Shown here one piece after another: positions 29,095-35,953 of a stretch of 64,000 nt of DNA. The stretch is from JAFAXD01 sp963833605 (lineage in GTDB: Bacteria > Pseudomonadota > Alphaproteobacteria > Rhizobiales > Xanthobacteraceae). Where the stretch lies: NCBI GenBank assembly GCA_963833605.1, contig CAWHYZ010000007.1, positions 1 through 64,000 on the forward strand, read 5' to 3'. The translations under genes were made by a program, and so were the position numbers. A model generated the notes under the pieces. That model worked only from the letters and a program-made list of their open reading frames with translations, had not been told where the DNA came from and made no database searches. Within the stretch, counting starts at the first letter, position 1; every line of letters starts with the position of its first letter.

Positions 29095-30012
29095 ATGATT
29101 TTAACGGTGACAGCCATAGCGACGTGTTGTTCAGCAGTTCCGCCGGGGCGATCTACGGAGCGCAATACGAGTGGCAGATGAACGATCGCGCGGTACAGAC
29201 CCCAGGCGCCATCGATCTCTACGACAAGGCTTTCAGCGTGCAGGTCACCGGCGACTTTGACGGCGACGGCAAGAGCGATCTGCTGTTCGAGAACCCGGAC
29301 ACCGGCGGGGTATGGGAATGGCGACTCAACGGTACTGCCATTACAAGCCAGGGCGCAGTTGATGTCGGAGACAAGAGCTATCACCTGCTTGGCAGTGCCG
29401 ACTTCGACGGCAACGGCACAAGCGATCTGCTGTGGCGCAATGATGCTGGCTTTGTCTATGAGTGGCTGACGAAGAGCCAAGCGAGTACGGTCGGCAGCGA
29501 TGCGCCGGCTGCCGTTGGTGGTCTCGATCCATCTTGGCACTTGGTCGGAGCCGACGACTTCAACGGCGACGGTAACGCAGACATCCTGCTGCACTACAAG
29601 AACGCGGCCAATGCGGCGGACCCGGCCAACGGCGCATTCGACATCTGGCAAATGAACGGCAATGCGGTTCAGGCGACGCTCGGCGTCGAACGGCCAGACC
29701 CAGCATGGCAGACACTCGGGGTCGGCGATTTCAATGGCGACGGCATTGCCGACTTTGCAATCCGCAACGTAAGCAACACGCCCGACAACGGCGCGGTCTG
29801 GGTCTACCTATTGAACGGAACCGTTACCCAACACGCTGACGGATCGAAGACGGCTGACATCAAGGCTCAGGGTGCGGTCGGTATCGCCGATGCGGCAACC
29901 TGGCACGTCGAAGGGATTGGCGATCTCAACGGCGACGGCAAGGACGACATCTTGTTCCGCAACGGTGCCGGCTACTTCTATTCATGGGACATGAACGGCG
30001 TGTTGTTGCCCC

Positions 30013-30882
30013 TTAAAGACCGGAGATGTTTTCCCGGTTTGAGCGCGATGCGATGAACTCGCGCGGAGAACGATATCCGAGAGCTCGGTGCGGGTGAACT
30101 GTGTTGTAATGTTCGAACCAGTGCGGCAACGAGCGCATCACCGTTTCAGCATTGGGCGAAGGCGAGACGCGGGCGTAGTCTCGCTTGATTGTGCGCACGA
30201 AGGCTTCCGCCATTCCATTTGATTGCGGGCTCTCCACTGGCGTAGTTCGGGGTTCGAAGCCGATCTCTCGCGCAAAGCGCTTGGTCTCATGCGCGATGTA
30301 ACCGGAGCCGTTGTCGGTCAACCATTCGATGGTCTCTGGCAACCGGTTGACCGGTCCGAAGCGATAATCCACCGCTGTGACCATGAGATCGCGCACGTCC
30401 TCGCTTTTGATCCCCTCGGTGGTGGCGACAAAACCCATGGCCTCGCGGTCGCAGCAGTCGAGCGCGAATGCGACCCGGACCTTCTCGCCGTTGTCGCAGG
30501 GCAGTTCGAAGCCGTCCGAGCACCAACGCAAGTTGGAACGGTCAACGGCGATGCGACCATTGTGACGACGCTTGTCGCTGCCGCCCGCGTGGCGGTTGAG
30601 CAGTAGGCCGTGGGCCTTCATGATCCGATAGATGCGTTTGTGATTGGGAGGTGGGAGCCTTTGGGCCCAGGCCGCGCGCCGCAAGACAGCCCAGACCCGG
30701 CGATAGCCATAGGTTGGCGTCTCACCAATCACCGCTTTGATCTCGGCAACCAGATCGGCGTCGGGCTGAGGTGGCCGTCCAAGAGGCTTGGCGATGGGCG
30801 CTTTGATCTGGACCGCGATGTTCGAGCGCGCCAAGTCGAGTGCGTCGCAGACCGTCTTCATCGCAAACCGTCCCTGGGCCAC
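30013..30882 (-). CDS. IS3-family transposase OrfB
   Basis: 289 aa; the catalytic half of the IS3 transposase (rve integrase core). DDE residues are the Asp in WCSDGFELP, the Asp in WLTDNGSGYIAH and the Glu in NGMAEAFVRTIKRDYAR. An HTH_21-like segment (IGETPTYGYRRVWAVL) precedes the core. The frame overlaps OrfA by 25 bp, and the fused OrfAB would be made by -1 slippage at the A7 run on the coding strand (30,903-30,909). Length is normal. Confidence 0.93.
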   Translation of the reverse strand: MAQGRFAMKTVCDALDLARSNIAVQIKAPIAKPLGRPPQPDADLVAEIKAVIGETPTYGYRRVWAVLRRAAWAQRLPPPNHKRIYRIMKAHGLLLNRHAGGSDKRRHNGRIAVDRSNLRWCSDGFELPCDNGEKVRVAFALDCCDREAMGFVATTEGIKSEDVRDLMVTAVDYRFGPVNRLPETIEWLTDNGSGYIAHETKRFAREIGFEPRTTPVESPQSNGMAEAFVRTIKRDYARVSPSPNAETVMRSLPHWFEHYNTVHPHRALGYRSPREFIASRSNRENISGL

Positions 30883-31256
30883 GACAGCGACCGCAACAGG
30901 TGTTTTTTTGAGCCCGCGGCGACTTCAAGAGCCTCCTTGAGGATCTCGGCCTCCAGCGTCTTCTTGCCGAGCAGCCGCTGCAGTTCGCGGACCTGGCTCT
31001 GCAGCGAACGGTACTCAGACGCGGGCACCACGGCCTCTTCGGATTGCGTCGCCGTCAAAGCGCCCTGTGACGCCAGCCGCCGCCAAAGGAACAACTGGTT
31101 TGGCGCGATGCCGTGGCGGCGGGCCACCAGACTGACCGTGACGCCCGGCTCATAGGTCTCGCCCACGATCGCCAACTTCTCCGCCGGTGTCCTGCGCCGG
31201 CGGCGCTCAGGCCCGCTCAGGACCTCACTCTTCGGGATGTTACCAGTCATAGTCAC
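30858..31256 (-). CDS. IS3-family transposase OrfA
   Basis: 132 aa; DNA-binding half of the IS3 transposase. HTH region RRRRTPAEKLAIVGETYEPG and VSLVARRHGIAPNQLFLWRR (about 18-60), then a leucine-zipper-like coiled coil (LQSQVRELQRLLGKKTLEAE, about 85-110). A GTG at 31,256 or ATG at 31,250 can start it. Near the 3' end AAAAAAAC (coding strand) is a standard -1 programmed frameshift signal giving OrfAB. Confidence 0.92.
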   Translation of the reverse strand: MTMTGNIPKSEVLSGPERRRRRTPAEKLAIVGETYEPGVTVSLVARRHGIAPNQLFLWRRLASQGALTATQSEEAVVPASEYRSLQSQVRELQRLLGKKTLEAEILKEALEVAAGSKKHLLRSLSWPRDGLR

Positions 31257-31578
31257 GACATTACTCCTACCTCTTATCGAAGTGGGAGAACGTGTCCGGT
31301 TAATTAGGGGGCCGCTTCACGGCGCTCATATACAGAGCGAAGGTGCCGTACCGTGGGCCGATCCTAACCAGCACGTTGTCACCCACCATTGGGACTTGGT
31401 GTGATCCGACCCGCAGCTGTCAAACACTGCTCCGGCCAGCGACCGACCGCCACGCTTTTCCCAGGAAGCGAAGAGGCCTTTCGCCTGCTACACTTGATTT
31501 CGACAGGTCGGCGCTACCGATCGGGTGCGCGACAATTAGTGTGGTGGCCCTTTCAATGACCACCCCAGAGGTGCATTA

Positions 31579-32025
31579 ATGGTTTCTCTTCGTGAATGTT
31601 TTCTGGATGACGGCAAACGCACTCCTGGCCTTCAACGGTCATGGGAACTCCGACATGCAGATGGTTCGGTCATCGAGACCGTACTAGGTCGCCTGCACTT
31701 CGATTTCGAGCCGAATGCCAAATATCTTTCGTTTTACTTTCCGGCAACACCAGAGCACATCGAATATCCGGAACGAATTTTGTTTAGCCAAATCGATGAG
31801 ATGTTGAACATACCAAAAGGAGAACTTGGCATCACCACAGATATTGGAGGCGAGCCAATGGAAGCCGGCGATTGCATTTTTACTGGAAGGATTTACCTGT
31901 ATTCGGAGCAGCCCTTCACAGATGCGCGGCAACAGAAACTCAAAATGGATGCCATTAGCCGAGGCTACCGGCTGGTTTTTCGAAGTATCGCGTACTCCAA
32001 CGCACGCAAATCCAAGAATCAATAA
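31579..32025 (+). CDS. Hypothetical protein
   Basis: A 148-aa soluble protein with no signal peptide or membrane segment. It starts at ATG 31,579 behind AGAGGTG. Alternating hydrophobic residues (DFEPNAKYLSFYFPATPEH, DCIFTGRIYLYSEQPF) suggest a beta-rich fold; the C-terminus is basic. GC content is lower than in the core genes. It stands alone downstream of the giant gene with a 174-bp gap. I do not recognise the family. Confidence 0.55.
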   Translation: MVSLRECFLDDGKRTPGLQRSWELRHADGSVIETVLGRLHFDFEPNAKYLSFYFPATPEHIEYPERILFSQIDEMLNIPKGELGITTDIGGEPMEAGDCIFTGRIYLYSEQPFTDARQQKLKMDAISRGYRLVFRSIAYSNARKSKNQ

Positions 32026-32811
32026 ATTCTCAGCGGTTCTGAAGAAATGGCGGCGGTGTCTCGCCTTCCTTGACCGTTTGCGCGGCCTTTCCCAGTCGTT
32101 TCCGGGAACCCCAAATATGCTACTCGGGCGTGCCATGACCTGCCATATGCTCGGCCTCAGCGCGAGGCAGGTCAGTCGTCACGCCGGTTGCTGATCTTGG
32201 TGACGGTAACCCGGTTTTGACGCGACGGCTCGATCTCGAACTGCTTGATTGCAACCGCAACCGCTTCCTTCTCATTGGGCGGGACGACCGTCCCGAGGTG
32301 CTGGGTGCGGTTGCGGATGAGGTCGACCCGGTTCCTCTGACGCAACCCCAGGCGTCGCATGACCGGCTGAGACGTGGCGCGCCTAGCGCTGAGGCATTGA
32401 GCGCGACATGGCATCTCGATAGCAAACGGCAAATGACGAATTTCGCGATGTGGGATGCATTTTTGGCGCTCTCGAAAGATGCCGACACGCCCCTGCCCGC
32501 GATTGATTGGTCGAGTTCGCCGCGCAAAATCCGGGGCGGGAGCGCCAGGTCGGACAACCGTCCGGCGGCACACGCTTGGGATGATATCGTCACAAGAGTG
32601 AGCTTTTCACTGAGACCATGACCAAGACTCAGCGCTGTCCCTCCACCACTAGATCGCCATGTTTCTGATTCGCTTTCGCTCTCTCGGTCCCGACGTGTAG
32701 CCATGAGCGCGTTGCAGCTGGGCAACTGGCCCGGGAAATCCTAGCCCTGACGAGCGAAATCGCCAAGGCGCTGGCCTTCGCCGACGCCCTGTTATGGCTG
32801 GCGTTGTGATG
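32026..32811. other. Low-information stretch with one small candidate gene
   Basis: Apart from the minus-strand frame at 32,172-32,360, no gene is supported. 32,690-32,810 contains protein-like sequence (HERVAAGQLAREILALTSE, IAKALAFADALLWLAL) without a start, probably the end of a lost gene. Confidence 0.35.
32172..32360 (-). CDS. Small hypothetical protein
   Basis: A 62-aa frame from ATG 32,360: a basic start RRLGLRQRNRVDLIRNRTQ, then PPNEKEAVAVAIKQFEIEPS and NRVTVTKISN. The layout (basic strand, helix with Glu/Lys/Ala, ending strand) resembles small Bradyrhizobium-type proteins of unknown role. A larger upstream frame exists but looks non-coding, so only this part is called. Ribosome binding site is weak. 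Confidence 0.4.
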   Translation of the reverse strand: MRRLGLRQRNRVDLIRNRTQHLGTVVPPNEKEAVAVAIKQFEIEPSRQNRVTVTKISNRRDD

Positions 32812-32940
32812 CTACCCATCCAGCGCGCGGGCGAGTTGTTGCCCCAGCTCAATGCTGTGCACCGCGATCAGGTTTTGCACGCCCAGCTCGCGCATGTTGC
32901 CCAAGGTCATCGGCGGGCCGGGCGGGTGCTTGGTGTTCAT
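32812..32940 (-). pseudogene. Truncated member of the TLGNMRELGV small-protein family
   Basis: 42 aa: MNTKHPPGPPMTLGNMRELG then VQNLIAVHSIELGQQLARAL. The start is the conserved opening of a family that normally continues into a Cys-rich zinc site. Here no cysteines follow, so the copy is probably truncated. The ATG overlaps the stop of the upstream 33-aa membrane peptide gene (ATGA at 32,937-32,940), so the two may be translated together. Related fragments lie at 10,533, 35,131 and 35,752. Confidence 0.5.
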
Positions 32941-33038
32941 GATGAAAACCAGGTCATCCAGAACCCGGTCAGCAACATCAGCACAGCCAGCAAAACTAGT
33001 CCGATGAACACGACAATCTGCCGCTTGGACCGGGTCAT
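32937..33038 (-). CDS. 33-aa single-span membrane peptide
   Basis: MTRSKRQIVVFIGLVLLAVL then MLLTGFWMTWFSS. A positively charged start followed by one transmembrane helix (about 8-30) fits a small inner-membrane protein. It overlaps the DUF2442 gene stop region upstream by 4 bp and overlaps the following small ORF by ATGA, a tight three-gene arrangement on the minus strand. Function unknown. Confidence 0.45.
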   Translation of the reverse strand: MTRSKRQIVVFIGLVLLAVLMLLTGFWMTWFSS

Positions 33039-33640
33039 GCCCTGACCTTGCTCCGCTGCGGGCGCCTTTTAGCAGCGGCCTTCCGGCGCGCGCTGGCTTT
33101 CACAGCTCCGCCCTTGCTCTTTGTTAATTTCGATTTTGGTTTGGCTGTGGCCTTGAACCATGCGCTGCGCTTGTGCGTAGCGGCCTTGCTGACCCACGGC
33201 ATCAGGCGTTTGGCGTGCGCGGATTTCTTTGCCACGCGAAGGAGTGGGCGGCCACCACGCTTGCCGTTCTCTCGCGCGGCGGCGGCCTTGGCATCACTCG
33301 TTGCTTTCCCGCCTTGGGCGCCGAGCCGCGCGGCCATCCAGGCGCGCGAGCCGAACACGCCTTCGAGGAGTGCTGGCACCCAGAGGTCGGCGTCGAGCTT
33401 GGGCCAGTGTAGGCCGTAGCCGGACGGCGTGATTTCAATCTCGGCGAGGGCGAAGGCGGAGGCGCCGGCGAGGCCCTGGATGCCCTCCGGTGGAAAGGAC
33501 ACGGTGTAGCCGGTGTTCAGCGCGATAACGATGAGGCCGTTTTCCGTGTCATAGTGTGCGAGAACAGCCCTTGGATCACGCGCCCGGCGTTGCTTGGCGC
33601 GTTCGGTTGCGCGTTCAGTGTCCTGCTCAAACTGATCCAT
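33035..33640 (-). CDS. DUF2442-domain protein with long basic tail
   Basis: A 201-aa protein. Residues about 25-100 are the DUF2442 domain (GLIVIALNTGYTVSFPP, GLAGASAFALAEIEI, SGYGLHWPKLDADLWVPALL). The C-terminal half is Lys/Ala/Arg rich (SDAKAAAARENGKRGGRP, then repeated K-S and A-K patches), suggesting nucleic-acid contact. DUF2442 proteins are commonly the partner of DUF4160 proteins in toxin-antitoxin-like pairs, and such a gene lies 30 bp upstream. GGGAG precedes the ATG at 33,640. The tail, about 90 residues, is longer than in most members. Confidence 0.8.
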   Translation of the reverse strand: MDQFEQDTERATERAKQRRARDPRAVLAHYDTENGLIVIALNTGYTVSFPPEGIQGLAGASAFALAEIEITPSGYGLHWPKLDADLWVPALLEGVFGSRAWMAARLGAQGGKATSDAKAAAARENGKRGGRPLLRVAKKSAHAKRLMPWVSKAATHKRSAWFKATAKPKSKLTKSKGGAVKASARRKAAAKRRPQRSKVRA

Positions 33641-33670
33641 GGATACGCTCCCACTCTTTGCACAACTTGG

Positions 33671-33847
33671 TCAGGCGATCGTTAACTCGGCCTTGATGCG
33701 CCGTAGGTCAGCGGGCGAGCGGTCGTAGTTCTCGCGCAGCTCGACCGGGCTATGCGGGCAGTGCAGGTTGAAGATCACCTCGCAGGCAGCGCCGATCACG
33801 TGCACATGCGCCGGACGGTGATCGTTCGGGTTCCAGACCGTCGGCAT
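33671..33847 (-). CDS. DUF4160-domain protein (probable pair with DUF2442)
   Basis: A 58-aa protein: MPTVWNPNDHRPAHVHVIGA, then NLHCPHSPVELRENYDRSPA. The DHRPAHVHV motif defines DUF4160. Family members normally have about 15 more residues between MPTV and NDHRPAHVHV (a GxRxxxYxND strand), so this copy appears to carry a short N-terminal deletion. It is followed after 30 bp by the DUF2442 gene, the usual order of this toxin-antitoxin-like pair. Which partner is toxic is not settled; activity of the shortened copy is doubtful. Confidence 0.65.
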   Translation of the reverse strand: MPTVWNPNDHRPAHVHVIGAACEVIFNLHCPHSPVELRENYDRSPADLRRIKAELTIA

Positions 33848-33892
33848 TGCTTAGGATAAGCCAACCGCTTGGGTTTCTCAAGATGCGGGATA

Positions 33893-34200
33893 TCAGCCCT
33901 CGATCACCCGGCTCGCCGCCGGCGCGGTCGGGTTCTTGACCTTGATCCAATCGGGCGAGCGGCCGGAGCGGTACGGCCGAATTGCGGCGCTTGGCGACGA
34001 TCCCTTCGAGCCCCATGGCGCACGCGTGCTTGAATATCTGATCGCTGTCGGCACCGTCGATGTGCTCCGACAATTCGATGCCGCGCTCGATCTTGCGCAG
34101 CGTAGAGGAACGCCTCGCGCGAGCCCCGGCGGCTTGGCGCGCGTTCAAGAACGGCCGCGCCAGTCTGATCGGCCATGAGATTGCCATCGGCGCGTGACCA
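33893..34200 (-). pseudogene. ATP-dependent DNA ligase C-terminal remnant
   Basis: Read from about 34,190: GSREAFLYA (motif IIIa region) is joined after a deletion to LRKIERGIELSEHIDGADSD, then HACAMGLEGIVAKRRN (motif IV, Glu-Gly-Ile-Val, and KRR). After one extra G the frame shifts and the tail reads SGRSPDWIKVKNPTAPAASR and VIEG with a stop at 33,893-33,895. The pieces are collinear with bacterial LigD/LigC-type ligases but the adenylation lysine region is absent. It is independent of the plus-strand pieces at 17,725. Confidence 0.8.
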
Positions 34201-34210
34201 TGTCGCCGAT

Positions 34211-34465
34211 ATGGCCAACTTCCAGGCGACCGACAGCCGGGGGCACGTCTACAGGCGACGGAGCCCTAACTCGACCTACACCCATTGCGTTGTGATCCAT
34301 ATTCGTGGCCACGCGGCGCATGACGGCCTCAACGCTCGCGAGCCCTACAGCCGTGCCGAATGGGCCGGCAGCCTAGCGCGAGCACAAAAGAATGCGAGGG
34401 GCTGGTCGGGCAAGAGTTACATTGAAAGCGTCGATGTCCTAGAGGCGCGTGAGGTTCCCGACTGA
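34211..34465 (+). CDS. Small hypothetical protein
   Basis: An 84-aa soluble protein: MANFQATDSRGHVYRRRSPN, then YTHCVVIHIRGHAAHDGLNA and AEWAGSLARAQKNARGWSGK. A basic, Trp-containing second half resembles small proteins common in Bradyrhizobium accessory DNA; no function is known. The ATG at 34,211 is chosen because conserved-looking sequence begins there; the ribosome binding site is unclear. It lies back to back with the ligase remnant. Confidence 0.5.
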   Translation: MANFQATDSRGHVYRRRSPNSTYTHCVVIHIRGHAAHDGLNAREPYSRAEWAGSLARAQKNARGWSGKSYIESVDVLEAREVPD

Positions 34466-34533
34466 CCACGCCTGCAATTTAAGGCTGCTCACCTGTCAAC
34501 ATTTCAAGCTTTGCGAACGGGGCGTTCGGCGAG

Positions 34534-34836
34534 TCACCGTTGGCACGACACCGACGGGATCAGGCTAGAGATCGAGGCGCCCGGATGCCGATCTAGCGTG
34601 CGTAGATCGACCGATCCGAACTGCCGGCACGCCGGGCATGAATGGGTCAGCCACGGGAAGCCGGCCGCGATGGCGGCACCTATCAAAGCCCGCCCGCCAG
34701 CTTGGCGGGCGTTCCAGACGGCGACGATTTTCTCCGCCTCGGCGGCGGCTTTGCGTTCCGCCTCCGCGCGTGCGGCCTCCGCCTTTGCTCTGGCGGCGGC
34801 GCGCTCGCGCTCCTGCGCCCGGCGGTTGGGACCCAT
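34534..34836 (-). CDS. Small zinc-ribbon-like protein, C-terminus broken
   Basis: About 100 aa from ATG 34,836: MGPNRRAQERERAAARAKAE and a long Ala/Glu/Arg helix (about 10-45), then RALIGAAIAAGFPWL, THSCPACRQFGSVDLRTLDR and SLIPSVSCQR. The CPAC pair and the later SCQR look like a four-Cys zinc ribbon, but the second pair is cut by a stop. One base out of frame the sequence continues PNAPFAKL, the tail expected for the family, so a one-base indel beside the stop has removed the last Cys. A 5' fragment of the same gene lies at 11,535. Confidence 0.6.
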   Translation of the reverse strand: MGPNRRAQERERAAARAKAEAARAEAERKAAAEAEKIVAVWNARQAGGRALIGAAIAAGFPWLTHSCPACRQFGSVDLRTLDRHPGASISSLIPSVSCQR

Positions 34837-34941
34837 GGACGCAAGGCTATGGCGGCGGCGTCCGACCGGCAAGCCAGGCGCGCCAGCGTCGCCCCAGCGT
34901 CGCCAATGTGCTAAGGCCGCGACATCATCGGGAGACCGCTC

Positions 34942-35187
34942 ATGAACAAACTCAGCCTAGTTGGGATTGTCATTGGAGCCGCGTTGTTGACGAGCACCAT
35001 CACGACGATTCCTGGCCACCACGAGTTCAGACACGAGCCACAAGCCCGTGCCGGCTATCAGGAACGCGATCAGCAGCATGTGCTAGGGACGCTGACTGGT
35101 GAATTTTGTTCGGCAATAGCGCCAAGGACGATGACGCTCGGCAACGTGCGCGAGTTGGGCGTGCGTGCGCTGCCGGGTAATGGATAA
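34942..35187 (+). CDS. Small ORF ending in a TLGN fragment
   Basis: An 81-aa frame with a hydrophobic start (MNKLSLVGIVIGAALLTSTI) like a signal peptide or anchor, preceded by GGGAGA. The end, from 35,131, is MTLGNVRELGVRALPGNG, the opening of the TLGNMRELGV family fused in frame. It is probably a chimera of two truncated genes. On the opposite strand a 40-aa frame (MLLIAFLIAGTGLWLVSELV) over the same bases is an alternative but lacks a ribosome binding site. Confidence 0.35.
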   Translation: MNKLSLVGIVIGAALLTSTITTIPGHHEFRHEPQARAGYQERDQQHVLGTLTGEFCSAIAPRTMTLGNVRELGVRALPGNG

Positions 35188-35241
35188 TCTGGAGCTTGGT
35201 TTGGGATTTGAACCCGTGCCCAAGACACCGGCTCCTTAGCC

Positions 35242-35451
35242 CTACGCGTAACGGATATTGTGGACTTCGCTTTCCTTCGCAGTGCGGTCGTTATGATCGT
35301 CGATGCTGCGAATTTTGTACTCAAACCCGCCGTCTTTTTCAGGAAGCATGGCAACAACGATGCAAGTCCGCTCGTCGTCCGAAACAGTGCGGCCAATCGG
35401 GTAGTAGCGCACGCGTTGGCCGATCTTGAAGTGGCGCATCGTTTTGCCCAT
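35242..35451 (-). CDS. Small conserved hypothetical protein
   Basis: A 69-aa protein: MRHFKIGQRVRYYPIGRTVS, then ERTCIVVAMLPEKDGGFEYK and IRSIDDHNDRTAKESEV. The pattern FKIGQxVxY...P..DG.FEY.IKS....ER.A.ESEL is a widespread small protein of Rhizobiales with an SH3-like beta fold prediction, often found near accessory DNA; role unknown. The second Met (MRHFKIG) is the more usual start. Intact. Confidence 0.65.
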   Translation of the reverse strand: MGKTMRHFKIGQRVRYYPIGRTVSDDERTCIVVAMLPEKDGGFEYKIRSIDDHNDRTAKESEVHNIRYA

Positions 35452-35514
35452 CCGTTAGCGGCATGGTCGCGCTATTTGGGTTTCGCCGCAACTGATTCCA
35501 GGCATATTTGGCTG

Positions 35515-35715
35515 ATGGCGCGTAAACAGAGACACACTGCCAAGCCGCCCACAGCCCTCGCACTGGCGCTCGCAACTCTTGCGCTGGCCTCTAATCTCAT
35601 CACAGCATGTTCCGATTATGAGCGCTTCCGAGGGCGAACCCCTGACCAAGTAAAGCAGGCCTGCGATCCGGCGCGTCAGACGCCGGAGGAATGCTCGCGG
35701 ACATTGGATAGATGA
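35515..35715 (+). CDS. Small putative lipoprotein
   Basis: A 66-aa protein: a basic start MARKQRHTAKPPT, then a hydrophobic stretch ALALALATLALASNLITACS containing a lipobox-like ITAC with the modified Cys at about residue 31. The short mature part (DYERFRGRTPDQVKQACDPA, then TPEECSRTLDR) is hydrophilic with two more Cys. It would be anchored in a membrane facing the periplasm. Start and ribosome binding site are uncertain. Confidence 0.45.
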   Translation: MARKQRHTAKPPTALALALATLALASNLITACSDYERFRGRTPDQVKQACDPARQTPEECSRTLDR

Positions 35716-35719
35716 GCGT

Positions 35720-35928
35720 CATGAAAGCTAAGCAACCCCACGGCCCGCCGAATGCTCGGCAACCTACGCGAGCTGGGCGTGCAGCGCTTGCTGGTCTCGT
35801 GCCTTACAGGGCCTGACAGGAAAGCAAAGGGTGTTCAGGAAACGCTTGCCCGCGACTTGGAAAAGATCAAGCGCCTGGACGAACTCTTGTCGCGTCGACC
35901 AACCGATGGCAACGAATTTGATTTTTGA
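35720..35928 (+). pseudogene. TLGN-family gene with frameshifted start
   Basis: ATG 35,720 (following GATGAGCGTC) begins MKAKQPHGPP, the usual opening, then the frame slips. From ATG 35,752 the family continues MLGNLRELGVQRLLVSCLTG, then a charged helical tail (ETLARDLEKIKRLDELLSRR) to the stop at 35,926-35,928. The 58-aa downstream frame may be translated on its own. The tail differs from other copies, so the 3' part was exchanged. Confidence 0.45.
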
Positions 35929-35942
35929 TAGAAAATCAAATT
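35915..35942. terminator. AT-rich perfect hairpin
   Basis: AATTTGATTTT (35,915-35,925) and AAAATCAAATT (35,932-35,942) form a perfect 11-bp stem with loop TGATAG. The stem has only one G-C pair in each arm, unusual in this GC-rich DNA. It contains the stop codon of the upstream frame and lies 12 bp before the next gene, so it could be a weak terminator or a protein-binding site. Confidence 0.4.
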
Positions 35943-35953
35943 AGCTGAGAATC

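Larger units (their letters stand above)
30001..31319 (-). mobile_element. IS3-family insertion sequence
   Basis: A 1319-bp element with TG...CA ends. The left end is TGTTGTTGCCCCTTAAAGACC and the reverse complement of the right end is TGAAGCGGCCCCCTAATTAACC, imperfect inverted repeats. A 5-bp duplication CGGCG flanks it (29,996-30,000 and 31,320-31,324). Removal restores MNGAHIQSE in the host gene. Two overlapping transposase frames are intact, so it may be active. Confidence 0.93.
24297..31404 (+). pseudogene. Giant mosaic surface protein gene, split by two IS elements
   Basis: Starts at ATG 24,297 (GGGAGG 7 bp upstream) and ends at 31,404. Removing the two IS elements and correcting four one-base indels (near 26,900, 27,205, 28,575 and one at the IS256 transposase that does not concern it) gives one frame of roughly 1460 aa. 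Order: NlpC/P60-like N-terminus (Cys in DGCTDFVYAV, His in FPGHEFIV); PPC-type beta domain (GNIDRQGDADWFKI, 26,318-26,610); Calx-beta 1 (SIDNLSISEGNSG); cadherin-like 1; Calx-beta 2 (PATVTHNEGNAG, with VVEPDETFVVHL); cadherin-like 2; a unique region 28,030-28,560; two HYR domains; FG-GAP module ending HHWDLV. No classical signal peptide is visible. With both insertions it cannot make the full protein. Confidence 0.8.
29094..31404 (+). repeat. FG-GAP module, copy within the giant gene, split by IS3
   Basis: Second full copy of the module found at 22,735-23,727. It runs to 30,000, is interrupted by the IS3-type element, and its last about 27 codons are at 31,325-31,404 (AHIQSEGAVPWADP, then HHWDLV and stop). 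Protein identity to the first copy is high throughout. Confidence 0.9.

Noticed and set aside
35205..35250. tRNA-like T-loop (GGGATTTGAACCC on plus strand)
   Set aside because: The loop sequence fits, but the T stem has only about three pairs and no acceptor, D or anticodon arms can be built around it.
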